26,029 nucleotides of DNA from Gymnopilus junonius (taxonomy: Eukaryota; Basidiomycota; Agaricomycetes; Agaricales; Galerinaceae). A program made the position numbers and the translations under genes. The DNA lies in NCBI GenBank assembly GCA_015501075.1, contig JADNYJ010000439.1, positions 1 through 26,029 of the forward strand, read 5' to 3'. The notes under the pieces are model-generated. The model was not told where the DNA came from. It saw nothing but the letters and a program-made list of their open reading frames with translations, and ran no database searches. This document shows positions 1 to 10,298 of the stretch, one piece after another (within the stretch, counting starts at the first letter, position 1; each line of letters starts with the position of its first letter).

Positions 1-2097
1 GCCTATACTCAGTGTACGGCGGCGCGCAATTATAGAATAAGCGCCGTGAGGCATTTGACTTGGAATAAACTCGATCATACTTGACTCGAGGTTATCCAAT
101 ATTTCTACCTCGTCATTAGATTGGTCTTCGGGATTTACTTCAATGCTGAAGTTTGAGACACCTGGAGGTTTATTGGAATTTGACCTGACATTGCTTTTCT
201 TAGGACAATTCCTGGACATATGTCCGGTTTCTTTACAATTAAAGCATTTGCCTGCTGCTAATAATTCAGATCGTTCTTTATCACTCAGTTGAGGAGTTTT
301 AGCACGATCTGCATTACTCTTAAAGCTAGATGACCCCGAGCGCGAACCATTTGCCAGGTGGTTAGTATTATTATTAGCACGCGGCTGAGCGCTTCCGGGT
401 CTATGAGATCCAAATCTTGATTTACTCTGGAAACGTGATGACATTTCGGACTTATCTCGATGGGTAGGTTGAGCACCTGACCTCTCAGACTGGTGTTCTC
501 GCCCTTTTCCCTTCGAGTTGCCATTGCCAGATGACGTTTGACCAGAAGTATTCTTACTTCGGCGGTCATTATTGGCGATATTTTCCGAGATCTCAAGTAT
601 CTCAGCATGTTGCACAACTTGTTCCCATGAGGAGACATCTTGATTATATCCATCTCGATATAATCCTTGTCTAATCGTTGCTCTGAGCCCATCCCAGAGT
701 TTAATGACCTTTTCTCGCTCATCAGTAGTACCAATCATATTATAAAGCTCTTCGAGCTCATGTACATAAGCTGATACTCGTCGATCGTTCTGGAAACAGC
801 GTCTAAGTTTAGCTCGCTGTTCCGCTTTATAATTAACTGGAAAGCAATAGTCAAATAATTGCTCAAAGAATTCCTTTAGATTCCACTCAGTAAAATTCAT
901 GGACACTTTCTGAGTGTAAAAATCATAAGCTATGCCAGTAAGATAATAGGACAGGACAAATATACATCGATCTCGTCGAACGCATCCATCCATTACATAT
1001 GCGGTACCTTCAGTTACAAATCTATTGAAGGTACGGGAGTCCGGAGTGCCATCATACTCCTTAGGTGCGATCGGCTTAAGTCCCGATTTTTTAGACTTCG
1101 AGCGCTTATTCTTAGTTCCACGCGACTTCGATCTCCTCGGTGATTGAGATTTCCGTCCTGGAACACTTCGTCCCGCACCGCTACTATCACTATCTGAGCT
1201 ACTAGCGCTGGACGAATCATCACTAGGGTCTCCTTTGCGAGTTCCCATGTTTCCAATATTATTTAAGGTGTGTCCCAAATAACTATTAGGAGCTACCTGA
1301 TTTAATGGGCGACTCGCAGCAGGTCTATTGATGATATAATTAGCATTGACAACCCGAGACCTGGGTGGAACTGATTGATCTGGGGTAGGTGTCTTGTCAA
1401 CGGGCTCAGCTGTACTGACAGCGCGGGTAGGAGCATTTGCTTTGGCTTTAATGGCCTTAGCAATTTCTTCTTTCTTAGCTCTAGCTTGGTTTTCAAGCTG
1501 TAACAAGGCGGCTTTCTGAGCCTCAATATTAAAATCTTCATCTCCCAATTGGATAAAACGGTTAGTCCAATTATTATCTGCTCGTCCTTTACCTTTGACT
1601 TTTAAATTAGACGTTCCCTCGCCTAGCGAGTCCAACGAGCGGGTTCTGCGGACCACGACATTAGCATTCCGTCGTGTAATTCGTTCCTGTTGATCCGGGG
1701 TAAGCAATCTCTCGGCTTCCCGAATGGGATCATAATTCTCAGCTGATTTCTGAGCTTTATCCTTGCGCTTTTTGTGGCGTACTTCCGTCCACGGTTTATT
1801 AGGGTTATTTTCAACCCACTTATCAAAGTCCCGGGTTTCATCTACCTCAGGAGTTTCTTCATGAATGCTTTCTGATTCATTCCTTTCCTCATTAGGTTCA
1901 TTGGATGATGCCTCATCCCTAGTGGGAGACTGCAATGCATCCTTGTAGCTACGTTTATCTATTCGAGATGGAGTCGGAGTTTCCGACATATCACCTGATT
2001 CTGAAATCGGTGCCTTTGCACTTGATTTCTGGGGAGCGACCCCTATCATAATAACTCTTCCGGAACGGAGTTGCGTTTCTTGAGTAAGAGAAGACAT
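1..2097 (-). CDS. gag: Ty3/gypsy retrotransposon Gag (5' part of gag-pol, runs off left edge)
   Basis: One frame is open from an ATG at 2097 to the window edge, about 699 codons with no stop, and an in-frame stop lies upstream of that ATG. The N-terminal 280 residues are acidic then basic and low in complexity, with a Ser/Asp run and an Arg/Ser/Lys run near 1080-1230. A capsid-like segment follows at about 1070-590 (WNLKEFFEQLF..., AYVHELEELYNMIG). A CCHC zinc knuckle, CFNCKETGHMSRNC, lies at 205-246. This order (capsid, then CCHC) is that of Gag in Ty3/gypsy elements, which packages the element RNA in cytoplasmic particles. Protease, RT, RNase H and integrase would lie left of the window, so I cannot say whether gag and pol share one frame. 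The uninterrupted frame contrasts with the broken Helitron further right and suggests a young copy. Confidence 0.9.
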   Translation of the reverse strand, partial: MSSLTQETQLRSGRVIMIGVAPQKSSAKAPISESGDMSETPTPSRIDKRSYKDALQSPTRDEASSNEPNEERNESESIHEETPEVDETRDFDKWVENNPNKPWTEVRHKKRKDKAQKSAENYDPIREAERLLTPDQQERITRRNANVVVRRTRSLDSLGEGTSNLKVKGKGRADNNWTNRFIQLGDEDFNIEAQKAALLQLENQARAKKEEIAKAIKAKANAPTRAVSTAEPVDKTPTPDQSVPPRSRVVNANYIINRPAASRPLNQVAPNSYLGHTLNNIGNMGTRKGDPSDDSSSASSSDSDSSGAGRSVPGRKSQSPRRSKSRGTKNKRSKSKKSGLKPIAPKEYDGTPDSRTFNRFVTEGTAYVMDGCVRRDRCIFVLSYYLTGIAYDFYTQKVSMNFTEWNLKEFFEQLFDYCFPVNYKAEQRAKLRRCFQNDRRVSAYVHELEELYNMIGTTDEREKVIKLWDGLRATIRQGLYRDGYNQDVSSWEQVVQHAEILEISENIANNDRRSKNTSGQTSSGNGNSKGKGREHQSERSGAQPTHRDKSEMSSRFQSKSRFGSHRPGSAQPRANNNTNHLANGSRSGSSSFKSNADRAKTPQLSDKERSELLAAGKCFNCKETGHMSRNCPKKSNVRSNSNKPPGVSNFSIEVNPEDQSNDEVEILDNLESSMIEFIPSQMPHGAYSIIARRRTLSIG
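205..246 (-). other. CCHC zinc knuckle of Gag
   Basis: The pattern is Cys-x2-Cys-x4-His-x4-Cys (CFNCKETGHMSRNC) on the minus strand, the nucleocapsid-type zinc knuckle that binds element RNA. It is followed by a short basic stretch (PKKSNVRS). It fixes the reading frame and the retroelement identity of the left edge. Confidence 0.93.
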
Positions 2098-2254
2098 ATG
2101 TACGAAAATAGACAAATTAAAATTTCAAAGGTAATAAGGGTTCGGGTGTCGGGAAATAGTCGCCGTCGGAAGGTAGCGTCGGTTGATCAGGCCGGTCGTG
2201 TCCCTTTATCGAAAGCGAAGTCGATTCGATTTAGTTGGAGCTTGTCAAAAAATA

Positions 2255-2636
2255 TGTGACGTCGAGTAACGATCCGTGACGGGAGTCGGCGGGTCGAACG
2301 AGGCGGCACACGGTGAGAGGTAAGTTGAGAGGTTGAGAGTCAAGACAGCTTAATGTAAACTGTATTCACTGGGGTTTTGGTAGTACATACAAGCCAGTAT
2401 TTATATGTTTCTCGGTACCTACTATGACTAGAACTTTGAGTCAAGTAAGAATCAGTAAACTAGTTAATACAAGTCAGGTAAATAAGAAATGATTCGTTAT
2501 GAGTTATTTAATACGGAGACGAAAAAGAAACAAGTCACTTATATAAACTACAATAAAAGAGACACGCGTTTACGAAGATAAGATAAGGGATTTGGTTTGA
2601 TGGTCACGTATTTGCCACACGCCTCTTCCATTCACA
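2255..2636 (-). repeat. probable 5' LTR of the Ty3/gypsy element
   Basis: This stretch lies directly upstream (element sense) of gag. Its ends match LTR rules: read in element sense it starts TGTGAATG and ends GACGTCACA, giving TG...CA ends within a 5-bp inverted repeat (TGTGA/TCACA). It holds two TATA-like stretches in element sense, near 2536-2550 and near 2400. About 155 nt of leader separate it from gag. I could not recognise a tRNA-type primer-binding site just after it; chromovirus-like elements often self-prime, so this is not decisive. The 3' LTR lies outside the window, so the boundary is a proposal. Confidence 0.45.
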
Positions 2637-2915
2637 TTGTCACGCCTGTCAGTGTCAGGCACCTTCTCCAGAGCCCACCACGGTGATCACAGCTCGCTTT
2701 GACTTTCATTAATCCAAAAGCTTTGTACTTATCGATTGTGCTCTGGTGAAGACAATCAGCAGCACCGGAGGCATTCAACACCGAGCCCCACCTGACACCT
2801 TCTTTGGGGATTGAATTACACTATCATGGCGATCTGTAAATCTGGGGGGCAAAGCTTTAAGACTGGCATCCTGAAGCTCATTTGATTGTTTTGTCTTTCG
2901 TGTTCCTCAAAGAAC
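2637..2915. other. intergenic region: vWA gene promoter side
   Basis: About 280 nt lie between the proposed LTR and the beta-trefoil/vWA start. I see no convincing TATA box or ORF. If the LTR call is right, the flanking host target-site duplicate should begin at 2637 (ttgtc). The retroelement is inserted a few hundred bases upstream of the vWA gene and could affect its promoter. Confidence 0.4.
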
Positions 2916-4909
2916 ATGTCGTACACTCCAACTCCAACTGGCGATGGCAAATATCGTATCAAAGTTCTCGACCAGAACCTATACGTTCAAGCAGAGCTTG
3001 TTTTGAACGCTGGTCTGCAACTCTGTGCGTTGAATAAGTCAGAGGAGAAACAAAAGGTACTTGTTTTATCTTCTTTCGTTGAGAACCTCTTTATCGACGG
3101 TACTGGTTGAAAGTGGGTGATCAACGCCGTTCCAGGAAAGTCTGGCGTGTGGACTATCAAGAGTGCAGCTGACAACAACTACGGAGTGACTATATACAAA
3201 GATGGCGATCGATACGGCGGCTACGGTTATCCTCTTCCGCAGTATGCGGCTTCTCTCAACTGGGCTATCGTTGAAAAATACACTGATGGCAAACAGTATT
3301 CGAAGTATGCCTTCCTCCGTTGTCACAAATCACAAAGCTCATGCATTGCAGATTGAAAGTCGACGGTGAGACATATGTATGGGACTCGAATTGGGGAGAT
3401 AACGCGGTATTCTTTTCGAGTTCATATAAATATCAGGACTCACTTTATTTCGTAGGTCAACTTTTACTACGAAAAAACATCAGTTGTGCGTCCCGTCTTC
3501 ACCAATCTTACTACATGATGCTTACTGAAGTTCGGGTAGTCGCTTGGCCCCAATCAATGTTATGTTTTTGAAAAACTGCCCAATGATCCTCCACCGCCGC
3601 CGCCTAGCAAAGCACTGTGAGTACACGAACATAAAATATCCTGAATTCAGCCAACCTTGCTAAATTCACCAGTGATGTACTTTTCGTCCAAGATGTAACA
3701 GGCAGCCAAGGACCGTATATTCAGAAGGCCAAAGACAACATCAACGCCATTTGCCAGACACTTATCTCCTCTGGACAGATTGCGCCGAACGCCCTTCGTT
3801 TCGGACTGGTTATTTTCAGGGACCACCCTCCACAAGACGACAGTCTCGTTTCAAAGTCCTATCCATTCACCACTGATATTAATACTTCTTCAATACCTTA
3901 AACGGACTGGAAGCTACTGGTGGCGGTGATGGACCTGAAGCCCAATGCGATGCTTTTGCTGATATCCTGACTGCCGGGTGGAATGATGACGCCGAGAAAG
4001 TTGCCTTGCTTGTTACCGATTCGCCTCCTCACGGTATTAAAGAAGATGGCGATGGTTTCCCTAATGGCTGTCCATTACGTGGGCATTTTCATTCTTTATT
4101 CGACGACTCTATGCTAATTACTATTTTTATAGAACATCCCAATGACCCCGTTAAAATTGGCAACCAACTCGCAAGGAAAGGCATTGTGCTTGTAAGTATC
4201 TCCTTCCTTTCCGAGGACTTGACACTCAGATTGTTTCGTAAGAATGTCCTTGCTTGTGAGCCGACTCTCAGCGGATACTATAAGGTATGAACAAATTTTG
4301 TTCCCTTGGACAATACATGACTTTTTCTCTAAGAACGCTCTGGATTTCTACAAAGGAGTGACAAAGAAGTCTGGGTAAGTCTTTCTCCCTCACCTTCTTT
4401 CTCAATAGCGACGAAAACAATATATCCAGAGGCCAAATATATCCTCTCGGAGACGTTCAAAGTGTTGTCAATTCCATCTTGGCTGCATCATTGGAGTCCT
4501 TCGACCTCAGCGCCTTTGCACAATCAAATCTGAACAAGGCCGCAGGATTTTCCAACAATGAAGCAGGACTTAGCAAAGCACTCCACGATATCAGAGCACA
4601 GGTCCACACTTTCGTTGCCGATTCATATTACGAAGACAATGCCCAAGGAGATGCCAATGCCCAAGCTTGGTTCGAGGCTGAGAGCCTTGAAGAGGGAAGA
4701 GAAAATATTAAGCGGGTTCGTATTTTACGTTGCTTTGTATGTTTTGAACAGCGAATCCCTAATTCAGTTGTTTACAGGTCGTTGAGAATCGTATCAAGGC
4801 GGAGTACAGGTCTGGGAAGGCGCCTAAGGTGAAAGTGGAGACTCAACCCATTTCATTTGTGCAAGCACAGAGAGCCGCGAGGATGGTCATGGCGCGCACT
4901 GGGTACTAA
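2916..4909 (+). CDS. beta-trefoil-like + von Willebrand factor A domain protein (one apparent frameshift)
   Basis: Exons by splice phase: 2916-3056, 3114-3304, 3352-3406, 3456-3494, 3540-3616, 3673-4078, 4133-4191, 4243-4284, 4334-4374, 4430-4715, 4778-4909 (stop TAA). The first ~140 residues have recurring Trp-x-Ile units (KWVINAV, VWTIKSA, NWAIVEK), suggesting a beta-trefoil like I66 protease inhibitors or ricin-B lectins. A Pro6 linker leads into a vWA domain with a MIDAS-like DVTGSQ, then FGLVIFRDHPPQD, ATGGGDGPEAQ, LVTDSPPHGI and ACEPTLSGYY, typical of a widespread fungal vWA family. A C-terminal charged helical region ends at TGY. In exon 6 the frame shifts once near 3884-3890 (CTTCTTC), as if one T were missing; both sides match the vWA family. 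The exon 4/5 junction is least certain (GTCTTC donor). No signal peptide is evident, so it is probably cytosolic. Function is unknown; metal-dependent ligand binding is inferred from the fold. Confidence 0.75.
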
Positions 4910-5437
4910 TTGCTGGTCCGTCTTCCATCAAGGACAATTTGGATAGTCATGCAACCGGTACTGCGGCAGATCTAGTGGACCCACTTGGGCCAAGGTTATC
5001 CTAGTCAGGTAGAAATCTATACATCCCATCTGGTTCAGCATGGGTTTTTTCAAATTTTAATTGTCTATGAATTACCGACGATATTTTAAGAGCTAATAAA
5101 GAAAGTCTGCATCACTTGAGTACGGCCATGCCGGAGAACCACTGTTGTACATCCGTTCACTGACCGCCCTCTGTTTGGCGATTTCATCCAAAAATAATAC
5201 CAGCTCACGTTACACTGCGAGTTCGAGTCTGCCGCGGGGCACTTTCTCAGAAACCCAGATTTACTGGATATATTAATGCCCATCCAGACGGACGAGAAAA
5301 AGGCAGCTGTGTGTGTAGTACATGTGTCCAAGATGATTGAGACGTGCAGAGATTATTAACGAGAAATTATTCCAATGGTGTCCTCCCTCATTTCTAACTG
5401 AGCTGACGAACAGGATACCAGGACCCTGTATGAACAT
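4910..5437. other. convergent intergenic region
   Basis: This is the space between the 3' ends of the vWA gene (+) and the OSBP gene (-), holding both 3' UTRs. Short ORFs here (for example 5086-5331 minus) show no recognisable motif, and I find no RNA gene. Confidence 0.5.
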
Positions 5438-6986
5438 TTATAAGGAAGCAAAGCCAGAAGGCCAATTTCCTTTGAAGATGTACATGTCCTCTGTTGGGGG
5501 CGTCAGCTTCGCCAGACGTCCGAGCTGCTCGTCTAGAGTACAAAAAAATCAATGCGGTACTTGAATTAGTAAGTTGGAATACAACATACAGATGGGATCG
5601 CTTTCTTGATGATCGAAGTGTTTCAATTCCCAGGTTCGACCCTCCGCAGCCTCATCTTTACGCTTTTGCCTTTGCTCGTTCTAAAAAAAAAGAAAAGGTC
5701 GGAAAATAGACCGACATCGGATTGACAAAAGATGCTTACCTCAATCCTGCTCTTCTCTCGACTAGCCAGCTCAAAGTCGCCTTCCCGAATACCCTTGGCA
5801 ACTAAATTCCATAGACGTCTCGTCTCCGACTCTCCGAGCTCGTCAGTCCATGTTAAAGGTTTCGCCTCTTCCCTTTGTTCGTTGACCTGATGGAAGGTGC
5901 CGGCCCCGCCCTTGGTGAACTTGCTCGACTCATGCCACGTGCCCTCAACGACGATCTCTTTGGGCCCTGCACCGCCTTGCCCTGGCATGGGCACAGTGGT
6001 CGACTTGAAGGAGTGAGATTTTCCAGAGAAATACCCTTTGCCCTTGTATTCGATCGAGGTGATATAGCCACCGCCGATGATGTAAGACGTGTCTGCGAGT
6101 TCGATGTATGGAGAACCGTACCACAGGCCATCAATGCGGAGACGGGGAAGGGTGATCACGTATTGCTCAGTTTCGTTGATGGTGAGCACGGCGTGGCCGA
6201 TCTGCTTGACGATGATAGCACCGCCACTGAAGGAAGTCTTTTGGGCATTGTGGCCCACGAGGCGAACGCGTTTGTGCTTGTTCTCGATGATGTAGGCGGT
6301 GATGGGCGGGTGATGAGAGACCTGCTCAACCAGGAGCTCGGTCAGGCCACGTCCATTCTTGTCTGGCCAGCTGCCGTAGAAGACTTCTCCAAGGACCGGG
6401 TTTAGAGGCCTACAAGGTGTTAGAATAGATGGCAGACAAGAATGACGACGACTCACTTTTTCTCTGAGCCCATGGTTTCATTTCTAGATGTATATTGGTC
6501 CTTGAGCGTGCTCTAAAAAGAATGGTTAGAGTAAAACTAAGATATATAAAAACTGGAGCCCACGATGAACCATCTGAGAACAGCCAGCGCCCTATCCTGT
6601 CCTGGTTTCGCATCCGCGATAGCCGCAAAGTACTCCGGTCGCTCGCACCAATACGCTGTGAGCGATGAGCCTGATGGAGGGCCACAGAGAAGACAGCATC
6701 ACGAACCAGGGAATTCTGTCAAGGAAGTTGGCGAGAGAATGAAAGGAGGTGCAGTGAGCGAGGAGAGGTCGCCAGAAAAGGAGGCAATGCTGTGGCAAAC
6801 AAATGTTGTTGGTCGTCGGCTTCCACGATGAGCTCGGGATTACTCACGATTTGAGGAACGACGTCCAGCTCCCGCGTTGGGCGGCGGGTACGGCCTTTGG
6901 CATGACGAACGGTGAGCAAGTTGCATATTTTATTTTGATTAATAAAAAATTTTGCAACTCACGGCTCCAGCTTCTTCAGTGGTCAT
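5438..6986 (-). CDS. oxysterol-binding protein homologue (Osh/KES1-type lipid-transfer protein)
   Basis: Eight exons on the minus strand join in phase: 6963-6986, 6848-6894, 6707-6789, 6564-6655, 6457-6512, 5740-6409, 5590-5680 and 5438-5532. They total 1158 nt, or 385 aa plus stop, the size of short ORPs that consist of the ORD alone. The signature EQVSHHPP is present, as are KPLNPVLGEVF and SFLKSIASFSGDL at the lid/entry region. The C-terminal helix has NEQRQKRKDEA, WELKHF and LTPPTEDMYIF. Such proteins move sterol or phosphatidylserine against PI4P at membrane contacts; the His pair in SHHPP binds PI4P. No PH, ankyrin or FFAT region is present. An alternative start is the ATG at 6903, which would remove exon 1. 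All splice sites are GT-AG and there is no break. It diverges from the caspase-like gene across about 870 nt. Confidence 0.95.
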
Positions 6987-7854
6987 GGCAAATGGTGAGG
7001 TGTTTGCGTGACGTAATTACGATGCCACTTATCTCCGGCATCTTCCGGATCGAATAATTCGATTTTCAATCAGATTTTCAAGCCAATGGCAGCCCTGCCC
7101 ACTTTTGCTGCGCTGTGTATTTCACGGCCGCCACGACTAGTGCTGCTAGGAGTCCACTCTTTCCTCTGACAAAGCTTTCACTTTTCTCAACCTTCCTCCT
7201 CCCGAAACCCCCTGAAGTATCAGGGGCTCTAAGGACCTCAGGCTGGAACCTCAAAGCCTCAGCCTTCAGGTCTCATTGACAATCTTTTAGGAGCGACCCC
7301 AATTTTAATTTGACCAAATGTGAACTAACATGTAACATTAACCACTTCCACTGTTTAATTGGCGGGATTCTACTTCTTCCCAGTTTCCGCCAGTGAACGA
7401 CTAGCGTTGTCGTTGACCGGACTAGGGCTGCGCACTGAACCGTCGCGGTAGTCGGTCGTATATTTTGGCTCAAAAAGGATTCACGGTTCGGCTGTCGGCC
7501 GTAGCCCACTCTGAACTGCCTAAACAGGGACTCTTGCGTCCCGAGACGACACTTTTGACACCTTCGGCCTCAATACTCTGCTCGCGGTGGAGACTTGCTC
7601 ATATTATGTTCAAAGTTATCCGTGATGGACATTTTGGTTTTCTGGATGAAGGCTGTCCACTGGACCAGGCGGAGGGAAGCCTCTTCCGTCCCCTTGGGCG
7701 CCTAATGGCATCACTGCTGCGGCCAGGAATTGACTGGAGCTGACCTGGTCTGACTCGATTGTGTCCACATGTTTGCCCACTACGTGACGTTGACACAGAC
7801 TATGATGATGGCATTATAAAAGTTCAGAAGCCTCTGCTTGTTTACCTTGCCACC
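6987..7854. promoter_or_regulatory. divergent promoter region between OSBP (-) and the caspase-like gene (+)
   Basis: About 870 nt contain no gene I can support. Visible elements are a TATA box for the plus-strand gene at 7815, a CRE/ATF-like TGACGTAA at 7009-7016 just 23 nt outside the OSBP start, and a perfect 7-bp hairpin (CCCCTGA / TCAGGGG, 4-nt loop) at 7209-7226. ORFs in both directions here are short and motif-free. Confidence 0.4.
7815..7822 (+). promoter_or_regulatory. TATA box of the caspase-like gene
   Basis: TATAAAAG lies 40 nt upstream of an ATG at 7855 that has a strong Kozak context (CACCATGG). The short spacing implies a very short 5' UTR, or use of a start site just after the TATA box. 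Confidence 0.4.
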
Positions 7855-10298
7855 ATGGCTTCTCGTCCTGCTCATCCATGGTACACTGCTAGATCTTACC
7901 ATGAAAACTCGCCCATTTTACGCCAGTTGGCCCACACGTAAGTGCCAGGGTTATTTCCCCCTTTCCTTTTTCAAAGCCTTGTACCTTAGCCAATGGCGTG
8001 ATGATGTGAGAGCGGGGTCCCATGACGACCGTATTCGACATGGTCAAAGGTGAGCATATTTAACACACTGCACTATTTTTTTATAATTCACACGTTGCCC
8101 CAGCACAAAGCCCGACACCCCAAGGCTCGCATTCAGGTTGATCTCTTTCCTGAAAATTTCCCAACAAAACTCATCGTCCTTATTTCTAGCCCGAAGCCTC
8201 ATCTCTTTGCCTTGATTATTGCCATCAACAATTACAAAGAAGGATACTTTCGGCCGCTCCGTGGTGCAGAGGCGGATGCGCTGTCTTTTAAAGACTACCT
8301 GGAAACATACCTTCAGGTTCCACGAGAGCAGATTACCGTCGTCCTGGGTAAAGATGCTACCAGATACAACATCATTCGGGCGTTCAAAAAACTAGAAACC
8401 AACTCCCGGATCCAACCCGGAAATCCTGTCGTGATATTTTATGCTGGTCATGGTGGCGAGGCTCGGGCGCATGAATCTTGGGAAGCAGGAGGATCAGAGA
8501 ACAAAATCCAGATGCTGATTCCCTATGACTGCTCCAAAACCCCTGGTCGCCAAGTTCCTCCCATTCCCGACAGGACCATTGGGGCGCTGATCGACAGGAT
8601 TGCAAAGGCCAAAGGAGACAACATAGTGCGTGTTTTTTCGTCTCTCGTATTTTATCTTTGCTCATTGAATTAGTCCGTATTCTTCGATTGCTGCAACTCA
8701 GCTTCAGGCACGAGGAGCTCCGGCGACTCGGACATCCGTGTTCGCTCTGTGGAACTGGATGACATGGCGTACTATAATCCACGAGTCGATGAGGACATTC
8801 TATACGACAGGACCAGAGGTTCTAGGCCAGCCACTCAGTATGAACACGGAGGTTTGAAATCGCATGTTTTCATTGCCGCCTGTGGGTCGTCAGAGCTGGC
8901 CATAGAGTCAAATGGCCATGGGAATTTCTCCAGGTCGCTTCTTAAGCTCCTCAAAACCGTTCCACCAGAAAGACTGAGGTACTGTGATATCCTAGATAAG
9001 ATGGACCCCATCTTGAAGTAAGACATCAAGGATACCCCGAACTATTCCATAACTGACGATGTGGCTATAGCCAGAACCCGCATTGTGAAGGATACAACAA
9101 GCAGAGATTCCTCTTCGACACCAAAGTCAAACCTGACATCCCGGAGCAATTCCAAGTCCAGTTTGAATGGCTGGATCCCGACACAGATGTACCTCCACAA
9201 CTTGTATTGAAAGCTGGCTCGGCTCAAGGTATAGTTAATGGATCTCGCTTCAAGGAACTTCGGAAAGGAGCAAGTCTCACTGTCGCCTCTGTCATGCCAT
9301 TCAAGTCTATCCTCCACTTCGAGCCAGGGTTTAGACTAGACCAGCCGAGCGTGGCTGAGCTAATCTATGTTGGGCCCAGGGAGGATCTGCGGCTCTACGT
9401 CCATCCTCATGATCGCTTCCGGACCTTCCTCAAGAAAATCCATGATATCCCGGAGTACCGTTTCGGTTACTCCTTGGACAATGTTGTCATGGTTGACAAC
9501 CCTGCTCACGCTCACCTCTCTGCGAGAGTCAGCTCAAACGGCCATGAGGTCGTCTTCGATATGATGGACGAACGAGCAACGCGCTACGGTTTCCGCCGCA
9601 CATTCAGCCGTGTCAAAACGGACGCAGAATCAGTAGCATGGGTGCTAAGCAGTGCGTGCAAATTCTTCAGGACGTTGGATAGTTCAAGAACTGCGCAGGC
9701 CGCTGGAGGACCTATTAGCATCCAATTTTATCAACTACAACCCAGGAATACGAATACGACGAATCAGGCGAGTTTGTGCTGTATCCCGTTGGCGGAAACC
9801 TGTGCGAGAAAGGAATCATCGACTTCGTGGTCGATGAGAAAGCACCTTACGGATTCAAGCTTATCAATACTGGCCCGCATGACTTCTACGCCTCTGCTTT
9901 CTTCTTTGACTTCAGCGATCTTAGTATTAGTAAGTCTGCCTTTTTATTTGAAATTGCAAAACCAAGATGGTAACGATTAATTTATAGCTCAACACCTTCA
10001 GGGTCCAGTTGCAACAAACCACTACAAGCCTGACTACTGCCTACCCAAACGGCGTGGATCTCTCACCATTGGATATGGCTCTGGAGGTGTCAGTCCGATG
10101 GCTTTCGACCTTCATGGCCGAAATATGGACTTTGGCTTCCTCAAAGTGATCTTCTCTTCCCAAGCAATCGATCTTTCTCATCTCGCCCAACGTTCACCTT
10201 TTGTCTATACTCGTGGTACGAAGCAATGGGAGAGGCCAAATGAAATTTGGGATAGTCTCCTTGTTCCCATCATACAACGCCGTCACCCTGCATCATGA
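7855..10298 (+). CDS. caspase-like (peptidase C14 / metacaspase-type) protein with long C-terminal extension; one apparent 1-nt deletion
   Basis: Exons join in phase: 7855-7937, 7990-8049, 8104-8136, 8190-8625, 8674-9017, 9071-9929, 9988-10298 (stop TGA). About 709 codons would result if one base were restored. The p20-like fold starts at LFALIIAINNY, with the catalytic His in YAGHGGE (exon 4) and the catalytic Cys in FFDCCNSAS (start of exon 5), then HVFIAACGSSE. Such proteins are cysteine peptidases; fungal metacaspases cut after Arg/Lys and act in stress and cell death, and Agaricomycetes often have many copies. The ~450-residue C-terminal extension (WLDPDTD, FGYSLDNV, DFVVDEKAPYGF) resembles the tail common in such fungal proteins; its function is unknown. 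Exon 6 is one base short of the phase needed for exon 7, and the frame changes near 9741-9747 at CAACCCAGG, as if a C run lost one base. A second copy follows 2 kb downstream. Confidence 0.85.

Noticed and set aside
5215..5245. GTTCGAGTC, similar to a tRNA T-loop
   Set aside because: The flanking bases do not form a T stem, and no acceptor, D or anticodon arms could be found.
5086..5331. Minus-strand ORF with several Cys and Trp in the convergent intergenic region
   Set aside because: There is no family resemblance and no splice partners, and it lies in expected 3' UTR space.
5875..6405. 176-codon plus-strand ORF over the OSBP gene
   Set aside because: It is antisense to exon 6 of OSBP, which has clear family motifs, and it has no motif of its own.
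7209..7226. Perfect 7-bp hairpin CCCCTGA / TCAGGGG
   Set aside because: It is a single short occurrence in a promoter region and lacks context supporting a terminator or a mobile-element end.
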